64,000 nt of DNA from Ephemerocybe angulata (taxonomy: Eukaryota; Basidiomycota; Agaricomycetes; Agaricales; Psathyrellaceae), in NCBI GenBank assembly GCA_013368325.1, contig JAACJK010000231.1, forward strand, positions 124,001-188,000, given 5' to 3'. The notes under the pieces are model-generated. The model did not search any database. It was not told the DNA's origin and was given only the letters and a program-made list of their open reading frames with translations. Positions within the stretch are counted from its first letter, which is position 1; each line of letters starts with the position of its first letter. The translations under genes and the position numbers were made by a program. This document shows positions 10,981 through 20,800 of this stretch, piece by piece.

Positions 10981-12387
10981 TCACTGGTACATGAGTTGAT
11001 ATGATACATCCGTGGACTCTACCTCGAGAATATAACCTCGTCTTCTCCACGCCTCAAACATGGCCTCCTGCTTCCTGGTAATTACCCAATTGTGACCGTT
11101 TAGCCTGAATATCACGGAATGTAATGGAGAGCGTTCTATGCTGCCATCACCGCTTCCTAACTCCCTCCACCGATCTCCAAGTAGATCTACAACAACTTGT
11201 GCAGAGAAGAGAGCAGTGAACCCCATGAACGTCAGGTTCTCGAGGTTTGGGAGGAGGGGAGGCTTGGAATCCGTGCTAAGCATACGATGGAGCAAAAGAG
11301 GTTCCAGACCGGTTGCGGGTACAGCTATAGTGGGCGACCACGCGATGTTGATAACTTGAAGGATTCGGAGTGATGGGAGGAGGGAGAGGCATTGAATGAA
11401 AACCTCCTGCTGCAAGGTAGCGTTCTCAATCGAGAGCTCGGTCAGCTGGCATTTCGATAGTGAGATGAGGGGTTGTATATTGAACACGAATTCCTCGGAG
11501 GGCCCAGCCGATCCCAGCTCGATGATAAGGCTTGTAAGTTTGGGAAGGCAGAGGGAGGCCAGGAGGGTGGCGCAATCTTCACATTCATCCTCAGTCGGCT
11601 CTGATAGTGACAGGCGCCGGAGTGTTTGCTGTGTGATAGTATCCGCTGAGAACCCTCCCTCCTCCACGATACCACCCCCCTCCAAAGTCTCGAGGTTTGT
11701 TGCAGACTTGAGGGAGTCGTATATCTCGGTGCAGAAGACGCTGCCGAAATAAAGATGGCGTAGGGAGCTCCAAGGGAAGCCGATGTAGGAGTGATAGAAC
11801 GTCTTGATGGTACAGGAAGTGACATTGGGGCACGATGAGAAATCAAGGATCTTGGCCGGATTCGTAAGATTGGTATTCACGGAAGTTGTGGAAAGATGGA
11901 GGTTCGAAAGCAGGGACCAGGAGTATGTGGCGAGCCCTGAGTCTTCTAGGTTATCGAAGAAAACCACTGGCATCTCCAAAGTTAGCTGCGAAATCTGGGG
12001 AGCCAGTCGTTGGATGAGTTGAACGATGCGCTGGAGACTTGGCTGTGAACCGGATCCAGTGATGACAGCGTCGCGGTCAACGATGGAGAGGGTGAGGGGA
12101 AGGCTACCTGCCCGACGAGTCCATTCCTCGAGGAGATCAAATTGGACGACATAGTTTCGATTGATTGAGAGGTTGACTCTTTGCCAAAAAGCCCAGGTTG
12201 CGAAGACCAAGTCGCGCCAATTGCGACATATCCTTCCTAAGAAGAGGGGGCTCCCTGCAGCGCCGGTCGTTCCAACCGAAACTGTGAGCTTGAGTATCTC
12301 GATGAGAATCTCAGGGGGTAGCCCGAGAAGTGAAGAATCCATGTTCTCGTTTCCGATCACTCGTTCGTCGAGATTGTTGTCTTGCAT
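10981..12387 (-). CDS. F-box-like protein, agaricomycete family
   Basis: Single-exon gene of 468 residues. Near residue 20 it has the F-box core LLGLPPEILIEILKLTVS followed by the family block LFLGRICRNWRDLVFATWAFW. The rest is a divergent leucine-rich body with repeated LxxLxL segments (SLRILQVINIAW, LPNLENLTFMGF) and ends in a tryptophan-rich tail (EAMFEAWRRRGYILEVES). F-box proteins recruit substrates to SCF E3 ligases; members of this expanded family are uncharacterised. It lies in tandem with the next gene (12725-14125), same strand, about 340 bp apart, suggesting local duplication. No breaks seen. Confidence 0.82.
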   Translation of the reverse strand: MQDNNLDERVIGNENMDSSLLGLPPEILIEILKLTVSVGTTGAAGSPLFLGRICRNWRDLVFATWAFWQRVNLSINRNYVVQFDLLEEWTRRAGSLPLTLSIVDRDAVITGSGSQPSLQRIVQLIQRLAPQISQLTLEMPVVFFDNLEDSGLATYSWSLLSNLHLSTTSVNTNLTNPAKILDFSSCPNVTSCTIKTFYHSYIGFPWSSLRHLYFGSVFCTEIYDSLKSATNLETLEGGGIVEEGGFSADTITQQTLRRLSLSEPTEDECEDCATLLASLCLPKLTSLIIELGSAGPSEEFVFNIQPLISLSKCQLTELSIENATLQQEVFIQCLSLLPSLRILQVINIAWSPTIAVPATGLEPLLLHRMLSTDSKPPLLPNLENLTFMGFTALFSAQVVVDLLGDRWRELGSGDGSIERSPLHSVIFRLNGHNWVITRKQEAMFEAWRRRGYILEVESTDVSYQLMYQ

Positions 12388-12724
12388 GGTGTGCCGCGGT
12401 AATGAGATGAAGCAATCCTCTCTAAGAAGCCGCGTCCATCAGCACCTACTCCCTCTGGACTCATGAGTGTGCTGAAGCCAGGTACTCACAGTACTCTAGT
12501 CGGAAAGGCAAGAGAGTTCTTGAATACGGCTTGTGCAATATTGGCAAAATGAAAGGCTTTTAAACCTCAGTGATCTTGTTTGGCTCTTGCTGTTATGCAC
12601 CAACTCCAGATTCTCACATATGTCACGGTATAAGTAGCCTGGTCAGAGAGGGTCAAAGTCCCCACCAGACGATAATCTTACATGTCTTCAAATCAAACTG
12701 CCCTTCGTTTTAACATATGAACAA
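12388..12724. other. Intergenic spacer between two tandem F-box genes
   Basis: Holds the promoter of the 10981-12387 gene and the 3' region of the 12725-14125 gene. No distinct element seen. Confidence 0.4.
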
Positions 12725-14125
12725 TCATTGAACCTCAACCTCAAACCCTCGCTCCCTCCAATGGCCGAACGCCGCCCGATGTTCTTCCTTCACCAACCAT
12801 ACTTCGCCGGCGGACCTAAATACGACCGATCGAAGAGGCTGCGTCCCCGGTGTGCCCCACCGGGATTCCAGAAAATCGACAAGAACTTCCGGTGCGAATG
12901 AAACCACACTCCCCTTGAAGATCAAACTCTCGAGATAAGGAAGCTTGGCTGGACGCTCGACAGTCACTGTCATGGCGTGCATTAGCTCGGGTCCGAGGGA
13001 AGATGGGTCGTCTCTCTCATCCTGGCACCACGCATTGTCCAATAACCGGAGGTGTAGAAGTGACGGGAGGATGGCGAGGCAGAGGATAAATGATGGTGTA
13101 AGGATGGCGGCACACTCGATAGAGAGTTCCGTTAAATCACATCCAGAAAGGAGGATGCCCGGGTAGATGCGTAACCTGCGGAGCCCTCGCTCGTTCGCTG
13201 TTGGTCGTTTAGGTCCCATTTCAAGCTCCAGCGTCTGGAGTCCTGGGAGCCGGATAGTGTTGAAAGGCTCGCACCCCCAGGCGAAATTGAAATTGCGTTG
13301 TGCAGAAAGGGTGAGGTGCTGAAGGGCGGACTGTGTGAGGGCAGCATCCACCCCTTCTTCCAAGGTATCCACAATGCCAACTGCATGCAACCTCAAAAGG
13401 TTCGTGGACCGTTCCAGGGCTTCTCGTATTTCCGAGGGGAGTACACCGTCCAGGCGGAGGTCCAGTAGCTGTGACCAGGGGAGGGTTACATGGGAAATGT
13501 AAAGTTCTCGAATGATCGCAGTGGTGAGTTGGGTCGCAGTACTGAAGTCCAGTGGCAGTTGGGACCTCATGCCACATGTATCGGAAAGTACCTGAAGTTC
13601 CTTTAGGACGGACCATGGGCTTATTTCCGCCCGCGCTATCAGATCGAGCGATGTCTGTGGAAGTCTCTGCAGGGTCAAGGAGGATATTCTTGGCGATATG
13701 GAGCGGATATGGTTGATGAGCTGCGCGCAAGCATGTAGGGGGTCCTCCTTAGAATCAACTCGAAGGACTTCGAAAGGATCGGCAACGGAAATTGTTATCG
13801 GGAGGCAGCCCACCCGAGCAATCCATTCTTCAAAGAGGATAAACTGTGCGTGGTACTCGATCTTGAGGATCAAATCCAGGTCCTGCCAGAGTTGGCAGGA
13901 AGAAAAGGCCAGGCTACGCCATTCGCGGCATATTTTCCCGAAGAACAGAGGGTTAATGGGCTTGTCCCCTGAGACTGCGAAGTGGAATACTTCGACGAGT
14001 AGCTCGGGCGGCATTTCCATGACCGGGAACGCTAGGCCTTTCTCCTTCAAGCTCAGCGCATCGACCCTATCTGCAAGTTGCAAGTCTGAGCTTCCGCCGA
14101 CCCCGCCAAATCGCAAGGATGCCAT
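12725..14125 (-). CDS. F-box-like protein, agaricomycete family
   Basis: Single-exon gene of 466 residues on the minus strand. Motif order is the same as its neighbour: MEMPPELLVEVFHFAVSG (F-box helix 1), LFFGKICREWRSLAFSSCQLW, then leucine-rich segments including LPWSQLLDLRLDGVLPSEI and LPSLLHLRLLDNAW, and the ending AAFGHWRERGFEVEVQ. Compared with the 5762-7176 gene it keeps the LPWSQLL and VVSFAPEVLVDFLESRWG blocks, so the copies clearly share ancestry although they have diverged. It begins about 150 bp from the left end of element A, so its promoter may have been altered by that insertion. Substrate unknown. Confidence 0.82.
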   Translation of the reverse strand: MASLRFGGVGGSSDLQLADRVDALSLKEKGLAFPVMEMPPELLVEVFHFAVSGDKPINPLFFGKICREWRSLAFSSCQLWQDLDLILKIEYHAQFILFEEWIARVGCLPITISVADPFEVLRVDSKEDPLHACAQLINHIRSISPRISSLTLQRLPQTSLDLIARAEISPWSVLKELQVLSDTCGMRSQLPLDFSTATQLTTAIIRELYISHVTLPWSQLLDLRLDGVLPSEIREALERSTNLLRLHAVGIVDTLEEGVDAALTQSALQHLTLSAQRNFNFAWGCEPFNTIRLPGLQTLELEMGPKRPTANERGLRRLRIYPGILLSGCDLTELSIECAAILTPSFILCLAILPSLLHLRLLDNAWCQDERDDPSSLGPELMHAMTVTVERPAKLPYLESLIFKGSVVSFAPEVLVDFLESRWGTPGTQPLRSVVFRSAGEVWLVKEEHRAAFGHWRERGFEVEVQ

Positions 14126-15605
14126 GATGGTTGTAGCAGCTTGTCTGATTCGTTCTTAGCAGTGAAAATCGTCAGACTTCTGTAGGGGTTGTAGAAGGTA
14201 CAATGTCTTTCCCGACTTACTGTTGAAGAAGATGGTGTCTGGATGGTGTGTGTGTGTTCGAGTTAAGAAGCGCCCAAGATTACGAGTCCGTTTACGGAAT
14301 CGTCTTATAGCCCGCAAGTCGTGTACGATAAACACGGATTGTTCGTGTTTGGCATCATCTGATTTTTGCATTGGTTAGGGTTTCACTCCCAGTCAAAGAC
14401 TCAAAACGCGCTCCTAAGAGCCGAGAATATCCGAAAATATCTGAGCAATTGCGAGGTTGGGCGAGGAGAAGCGAATTCTCGGAGTTCTAGCGATTTTGAG
14501 CGAAGACACCTTCGTCGATTGCGCATAAGTTGCTTCTTCGATCAATGGCGACGCCTGTCCAGACGTCCACTTGTCGTTGCACTTGCGTTGCACACGAATC
14601 TGTGCTGTCGCAGAGTTGGCCACTGGGCCCTGGCACGCGTCGGCAGCGACAGGCCCGTCGGAGTTGCAAAACGACACGCGCGAACTTCAGAATTGCTGGG
14701 TGGTCTGAACGCGTCAAGTTTCAACGTGCCTCTTCTTCTTACACCACCATCTCCTCCAGCACTGCTGCAATATTAGCGTCCCGCTCTATCCGTTTTCTGT
14801 ACGAATCGCTACTGCGTGCCTCACAGGACTGGCTCAGACTTCGTTTGGGAGGGTACATGGGAGGTGGGCTCAAGGGATGCTTGGCTGGCGGGGCATATCA
14901 GTGCGATTTCTACCCTATATTCTTCACATACGAACTCACGCCACCTTTAATCGCCCATAATACAGCATATTCACGCTTGCGTAGGTCGATAGCACCTTCA
15001 AGGCCGCATATATGCGCATCACGGGAGCTCTGAGGCTCATATTTGCCGAGTATGTCCCAACACTGTACCAGCTTGTTTGTGACTTGCCTATGCCGAAGGA
15101 ATGGAAAAAAGTATGTCTTTCAAGTTCTATGCCTCCTGAACATAGCAGCTCATTCATCTTGACAGTATCCTTTCGAAGCGCTCATCATCTTAGAGGTATG
15201 TCATGGTCCAACCTTCTCCAACCCCCTCCTAACTTCATTTTTGGTACAGGGTGCAGTCGACTAGTCCCTCACCAGAACGCACTGGCGTAGCCTACTTGGT
15301 ATGTACTTGCACCTCATTTTACCTCCCTGCCCTGGATATCCTAGTGTTTCTCTGGTTACTTTCCCACTGCTCCATAATATGTAGTATCCTGTAGACTAGG
15401 CTGCTTGCAATATCAGATTTTTTCAGAAATTCTCGCATATGTTCGCAGCAAATGGATTCCCTGTCAAATACATTGAAAACACGCTCCGTGATGCTCGCTT
15501 GGGCTCCGAGTGAGATCGGAGCGCCTGCCAACTTTCTGAGGATTTTGGAGCTTCCGAGGCTTCCACAAAACTCCGACCGGCTCGCTTCACCTCGCACAGG
15601 CTCGC

Positions 15606-16155
15606 TGTCGTGAACACCAGTCAGCCTACTTATTTTCTCTTCTTTTCCTTTCATTTCTTCCTTTACTATTCATTCGTGCACATTCCTGCACACTCTTGCA
15701 CACCTTTGCACACCCTTGCACACCTTCATACTGCCTTCGCTCTTCTGAGCCTTCCCCTCACTTCATGCACAGCATGTTCGTGCTTCTTATTCTCGTGCAC
15801 AGCACGTTCACACCTTGTTCACACCTTTGTTCTCAGGCGCACTGCCCGTGCGCTGCCTTTTAGTCATATCGACTCATATGGACTCTATTGTTCTTTGGAT
15901 CATTCCATTGTTCTATTTTCGTTCGAGATCATCTGGACACATATATACTCATAGCTACTCGTTCATTATTCCCCACTTGATCTCTTTGACTATACAGGTA
16001 CATAGTCGCTTCGCTCCTATTCCCTGTATCCTATTTACCTTTGACTATACAGCTCTTGTATCTGCATCGCTGCTCGTCGCTCGTCCGACCTCCGCTCCTC
16101 TGCTCTCTGCTCTCTGCTCGTCACCCGTCCGACATCAGCCGGCGTCTTCGCCACA
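15606..16155 (+). repeat. Ty3 5' LTR
   Basis: 550 bp, TG...CA ends, same length as the 3' LTR. Rich in C/T with short repeats such as TGCACA(C/A) around 15670-15725. Carries TATATA at 15942, and CCCCACTTGATCT just downstream that probably starts the R region. Confidence 0.97.
15942..15983 (+). promoter_or_regulatory. Ty3 LTR core promoter and predicted transcript start
   Basis: TATATA at 15942-15947 is followed about 33 nt later by ACTTGATCT (15975-15983). That 9-mer is the exact reverse complement of the sequence just after the LTR, as expected if it is the RNA 5' end used for self-priming. The block is conserved in the 3' LTR and the solo LTR. Confidence 0.6.
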
Positions 16156-16157
16156 TT

Positions 16158-16166
16158 AGATCAAGT
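16158..16166 (+). other. Ty3 primer-binding site, probably self-primed
   Basis: AGATCAAGT begins 2 nt after the 5' LTR, where the primer-binding site should be. It does not match a tRNA 3' end (no TGG start). It is the reverse complement of 15975-15983 in R, as in Tf1/sushi elements, where the mRNA 5' end primes its own minus-strand synthesis. Confidence 0.6.
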
Positions 16167-16605
16167 CCTCCCAACTGCGCCGACGTCCATCATCCTCGCA
16201 GCCCCTGCTAGCCGGCACCATCGCGCCCACCCGTTCCCCCTCACCTGCAACCTCTGATGGCTCTGAACCGGACAGCTGTGCACCGTACCTTCACGGCCTA
16301 CAGATCGACTCCGCCTACCTCCGATCCACCACTGATCCAGTCTGGTCCTCAGTCTACTGGTACATCGACCGGAACGGCTCAACTGTCTACACCGACTGCG
16401 CAGAACAACCCTGCCCCTACGCTAAGGAAACCCAGGAGATTCTATCCCAGGCTTCTACCTCTCTGGCCTTCGTGGAGAACTAGTCCTACCACTAGTCCCA
16501 CAGTACCTGCACCCTACCAGCCCGCCTAGTCGCGTCCCACCCCCATCGTCACCACCACCACCGTACTCTCCGAAGCTCCCCGACTACCCAAGTCCACCTC
16601 CTACC

Positions 16606-17889
16606 ATGTCTGACAACGCGCGTCTCGAAGCCCTCTTCACGAGGCTCATAGAAGCCCAGACGAAGACCAACGAGCAGCTGACTGAACTGGCCGCAGCTCA
16701 AACCCAAGCAACCCAGACTGCCCCTGCACCTGCGCCTCCTCCTGTCAACTCCACCACCCAGGTTGGGGCTGTCAACGTGTCCACCGGTTCCAGTATGGCT
16801 CGCCCGGAGCCTTTCAAGGGAGGTTCCGCCGACGCCCGGCGATTCCTCCAGTACTACACCATGTGGGCCCGATCGAAGGAAGCTCCCCTCAACAAGCTCA
16901 ACACTACCACCGGCTTCCACGAGATCGCTCCCGAGCAGTGGATCATCCATGCCCTCTCGCTCCTGCAGGGGGAAGCCACGATATGGGCCGTCCGCTACCT
17001 CCAAGACATCGAGGCCCATGCCACCACCCAAGCCGCCGCTGCAGCCGCTACCGCAGCCAACCAGACCGCTGTCCCCGTCACCCCTTTCCCCTTCAGCGGA
17101 TCGTGGGACGAGTTCGTCAAGGCCTTCAAGGCCCGCTTCATGGCCTCGGACGACAACGCCGAAGCCCAGAGGGAACTCGAGTCCATCACCCAGGGCAACA
17201 AGACGGTTGCGCAGTACGCAGCGCGCTTCCAGGAGGTCTCCGGACGCACGGACTACTCCGAGTCGGACCTCGGCCATCGCTTCAAGCAGGGCCTCTCCAA
17301 GGATGCCCGTGCCTGGTTGACCATGGCCTCCTTCGCCAAAGCACCCGCTAGCTTCGAGGAGCTTGTCCAGCTCGCCGTCAAGGTCGACTTCCACATGCGC
17401 GACAGCATGGCGGAAGGCCCTCGTACCAAGGGTTCCACTGCCTACTCCCCTCCCACTGCTGCTCGCGACCCCTACGCCATGGATGTCGACGCTAGTCGAA
17501 GCTCGATGGCTCGCACCCGCGAAGACTTCACCAAGCTCATGCGAGGTCGCTGCTACGGGTGCGGCTCCAAGGCCCACCTGAAGTCAGCAGGAGGACACGA
17601 GGCCACCAAGTGTGGATACTGCGCCCGCATCGGGCACATCGAGGCCGTCTGCCAGGACAAGTACCTAGGCAATGAGAAAGGCCGAGGAGCCCGCCGCTCC
17701 CAGAGGGCAGCTGCCACGACCAGCGACACCCCCTTCACCCTCTTCCCAGGCGAGACCTCTGCCCCCAACGTCTCGTCCCCTGCCCCTTCGACAACGCCCG
17801 AGGACCCTAGGTTCACACGCCTAGAGGCTGCCCTCGCCGAGCAGAACCGTCTCTTTGGGCTCCTCGCCAACGACAAGCCGGGTTTTTGA
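16606..17889 (+). CDS. Ty3 Gag
   Basis: 427 codons from ATG 16606 to TGA 17887-17889. N-terminal coiled-coil-like LEALFTRLIEAQTKTNEQL, an Ala/Pro-rich linker, then the retrotransposon Gag core (ARRFLQYYTMWARS, VAQYAARFQEVSGRTD, GHRFKQGLSKDARAWL). Near residues 335-350 lies a zinc knuckle CGYCARIGHIEAVC (CX2CX4HX4C), preceded by a second Cys-rich piece CYGCGSKAHL. It would form the virus-like particle and bind element RNA. The gag frame is open upstream to 16424 without an ATG, so a longer form from a non-AUG codon cannot be excluded; ATG 16606 is the first methionine. It ends on a slippery site feeding pol. Confidence 0.93.
   Translation: MSDNARLEALFTRLIEAQTKTNEQLTELAAAQTQATQTAPAPAPPPVNSTTQVGAVNVSTGSSMARPEPFKGGSADARRFLQYYTMWARSKEAPLNKLNTTTGFHEIAPEQWIIHALSLLQGEATIWAVRYLQDIEAHATTQAAAAAATAANQTAVPVTPFPFSGSWDEFVKAFKARFMASDDNAEAQRELESITQGNKTVAQYAARFQEVSGRTDYSESDLGHRFKQGLSKDARAWLTMASFAKAPASFEELVQLAVKVDFHMRDSMAEGPRTKGSTAYSPPTAARDPYAMDVDASRSSMARTREDFTKLMRGRCYGCGSKAHLKSAGGHEATKCGYCARIGHIEAVCQDKYLGNEKGRGARRSQRAAATTSDTPFTLFPGETSAPNVSSPAPSTTPEDPRFTRLEAALAEQNRLFGLLANDKPGF
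17880..17886 (+). promoter_or_regulatory. -1 programmed frameshift heptamer at the gag-pol junction
   Basis: G GGT TTT in gag phase matches the canonical X XXY YYZ heptamer and is followed at once by the gag stop TGA. A -1 slip gives GGG TTT TTG AAG and enters the pol frame, which has no ATG at its start. No downstream pseudoknot was worked out. Confidence 0.7.
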
Positions 17890-20800
17890 AGCGGGTGCCC
17901 GTCCGTGCTGCCGCACGCGTACCCATCGCTATGTGTTCCACCTCCTCCTATGACTCCATCTCATCATGTACCATTAGTTCTATTCGTGAAATCGATCCCA
18001 CTTCAGACCATTTCCGAGTACGAACAACATTGAGAGGTCGCAACAGGAGCACTAGCTCAGCAGCCATGATAGATTGTGGGGCTACCGCCCTCTTTCTTGA
18101 CCACCCCTTTGTCCTAAAGCATCACATCACAACCTTCCCGCTCCGTCACCCCATTCTCCTTCGCAACATTGATGGCTCCCCAAACACCGCCGGGGACATC
18201 ACCCACTTCGCACGTCTTCACCTCACGGTCGGACCCCACAACCGCTGGACGGACTTTCTTGTCACCGACCTAGGAGGCGAGAACATCATCCTGGGACTCC
18301 CCTGGCTTCGTCAGGTTAACCCAGAGATTGACTGGACGAAGGGTATCGTGCGCATCAACCCCCGAGCCACCATCGAGGATGTTCCGGAGGACCCGAACCC
18401 AAGCCATGCTCTGGGGGAACCGTCCAACGGATCTATCCTGGAAGAGATCTATGCCTCGAGCGCACCCCCAGACCCCATCACATCCGTTCCAGAGCTCCTA
18501 CCTTCACGCCGTCATCCCCGCGCCTCGGTAGAGGAGGTGCCAGAGGAAAGACATCCGTGTTTGGACTTAGGGGAACCCTCTGACGGAGCGATTCTGGAGG
18601 AGATCTACGCCTCCTGGCCCACGCTCCCCAGCTCTCCAACTCCTGAACCTACCCCACCGTCGCCGCCCCCTCCTGTGGAAGAGAAGCCCGAAACCCCCTT
18701 CTGCCGAATCCGTGCTAACCGAACAACTCGACGCCGCTGGCTTCGAGCTGGCATCATCGAGCACACGGATGAGGAACTGTGGTGTTCGGCTGGCTTCACC
18801 TACTCCCAGAAGATCGCTGAGGACGCAAAGAAAGGTAAACCGGAGAGAACCCTCGATGAGATCATCCCCGCCCACTACCGAGAACATGCCGCCGTCTTTT
18901 CTGAACAAGAGTCTACTCGCCTGCCAAGCCACAAGGACTGGGATCACGCCATCGAGCTCACACCTGGTGCCCCAGCCAACATCCGCACCAAGATCTACCC
19001 CATGTCCCTAGATGAACAAGCCGTGCTCGACACGTTCCTCCAGGAGAACCTCGCCAAAGGATACATCCAGCCCTCCAAGTCGCCCATCTCCTCCCCTGTT
19101 TTCTTCATCAAGAAGAAGGACGGAACTCTCCGCTTCATCCAGGACTACCGCCGTCTCAACGAGTACACCATCAAGAATCGCTACCCACTCCCTCTTGTCG
19201 CCGACATCATCAGCCGTCTTCGAGGTGCCAAATACTTCACCAAGTTTGACGTCCGCTGGGGATACAACAACGTCCGCATAAAGGAGGGAGATGAATGGAA
19301 AGCTGCGTTCGCTACTAGCCGAGGCCTCTTCGAACCCAAAGTCATGTTTTTCGGTCTAACCAACTCACCTGCCACATTCCAGGGCCTCATGAACTCGATC
19401 TTCTCAGATCTGGTCGCCTCCGGCAAGGTGGCGGTCTACCTCGACGACATCCTCATCTTCACCATGGACCTGGAAGAACACCGCCGCATTACCCACGAGG
19501 TCCTTCGTCGCCTGCGCCAGCATGACCTCTACCTACGTCCAGAGAAGTGTGAGTTCGAGAAGGAGGAGATCGAGTATCTGGGTATGGTTATCCGAGAGGG
19601 AGAGGTGAGCATGGACCCCGCCAAGGTCCAAGCCGTCCGTGGCTGGCCTGTACCGCGCAACGTCCGCGAAGTCCGAGGATTCCTGGGCTTCGCCAACTTC
19701 TACCGCCGCTTCATCAAGGACTTCTCCAAGGTGGCTCGCCCCCTCCATGACCTCACCAAGAAGAACACCCTGTTCAAATGGACTGACGAGCGTCAGCAAG
19801 CCTTCGAAACCCTCCGTGACGCCTTCATCTCTGCCCCTGTCCTCGCCCTCTGGGATCCTGACCGCCCCACTCGCATCGAAGTCGACGCCTCTGGCTTTGC
19901 CACCGGAGGTGCCCTTCTTCAGCAAGCTGCCGATGGCGCCTGGCACCCTGTCGCCTTCCGATCAGCGTCCATGGACCCAGCTCAGCGAAACTACGAGATC
20001 TACGACCGGGAGATGCTAGCCATCATCGAAGCCCTCAAGGACTGGCGCCCATTCCTGGAAGGTCTCCCTGACACCTTCGGGATTGTAACTGATCATGCTA
20101 ACCTGAAGTATTGGCGCACTGCCCAAGATCTGGCACGACGACAGGCGAGATGGGCTCTATACCTCTCTCGCTTCGACTTCCGTCTCGAACACCGCTCGGG
20201 TGCCGCTAACACCCAAGCTGACCCCCTCTCGCGCATGCCCCATCATCATGTCTCGGACTCTGACGATAACACCCAGCGCACGGTTCTCTGCCCTGAACAC
20301 TTCGCCAAACTCGCTGCTGCTTCCCATTTCACTAACCCCCTGGAAGACCGAATTCGTCGCGCGAGTGCACGCGAATCTGTGGTCTTGGGAGGGCTAGAGA
20401 AGCTGCGCAAGTTCGGACCCCAGAAACTCGTCAACGGGTTGACAGAGTGGACAGAGGAGAACGGGTTAGTACGGTTCAGAGGCAAGGTATACGTCCCAGC
20501 AGACGATGAGCTCCGGCGAGAGGTGGTGAAGCAGTGCCACGATGACCCCACTTCAGGCCATCCCGGGAACCATGCAACCCTCGAACGGGTCGAGCGGTTG
20601 TACTGGTGGCCCACGATGCGCGCTTTTGTGAAGAAGTACGTCGAAGGCTGCGATCTCTGTGCTCGACGCAAGCATGCCCAACACCCTCGTGCCCTCACCC
20701 AGCCCATGGACGTCCCTGAAGGCCCTTGGGAGGCTGTTGGAGTTGACCTCATCACACAGCTACCACCTGCCCACGGTTTCGACGCAGTCATCGTCTTCAC

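Noticed and set aside
16549..17577. 342-codon open frame on the minus strand
   Set aside because: Exact antisense of Ty3 gag; GC-rich, Gly/Val/Glu-rich shadow with no domain.
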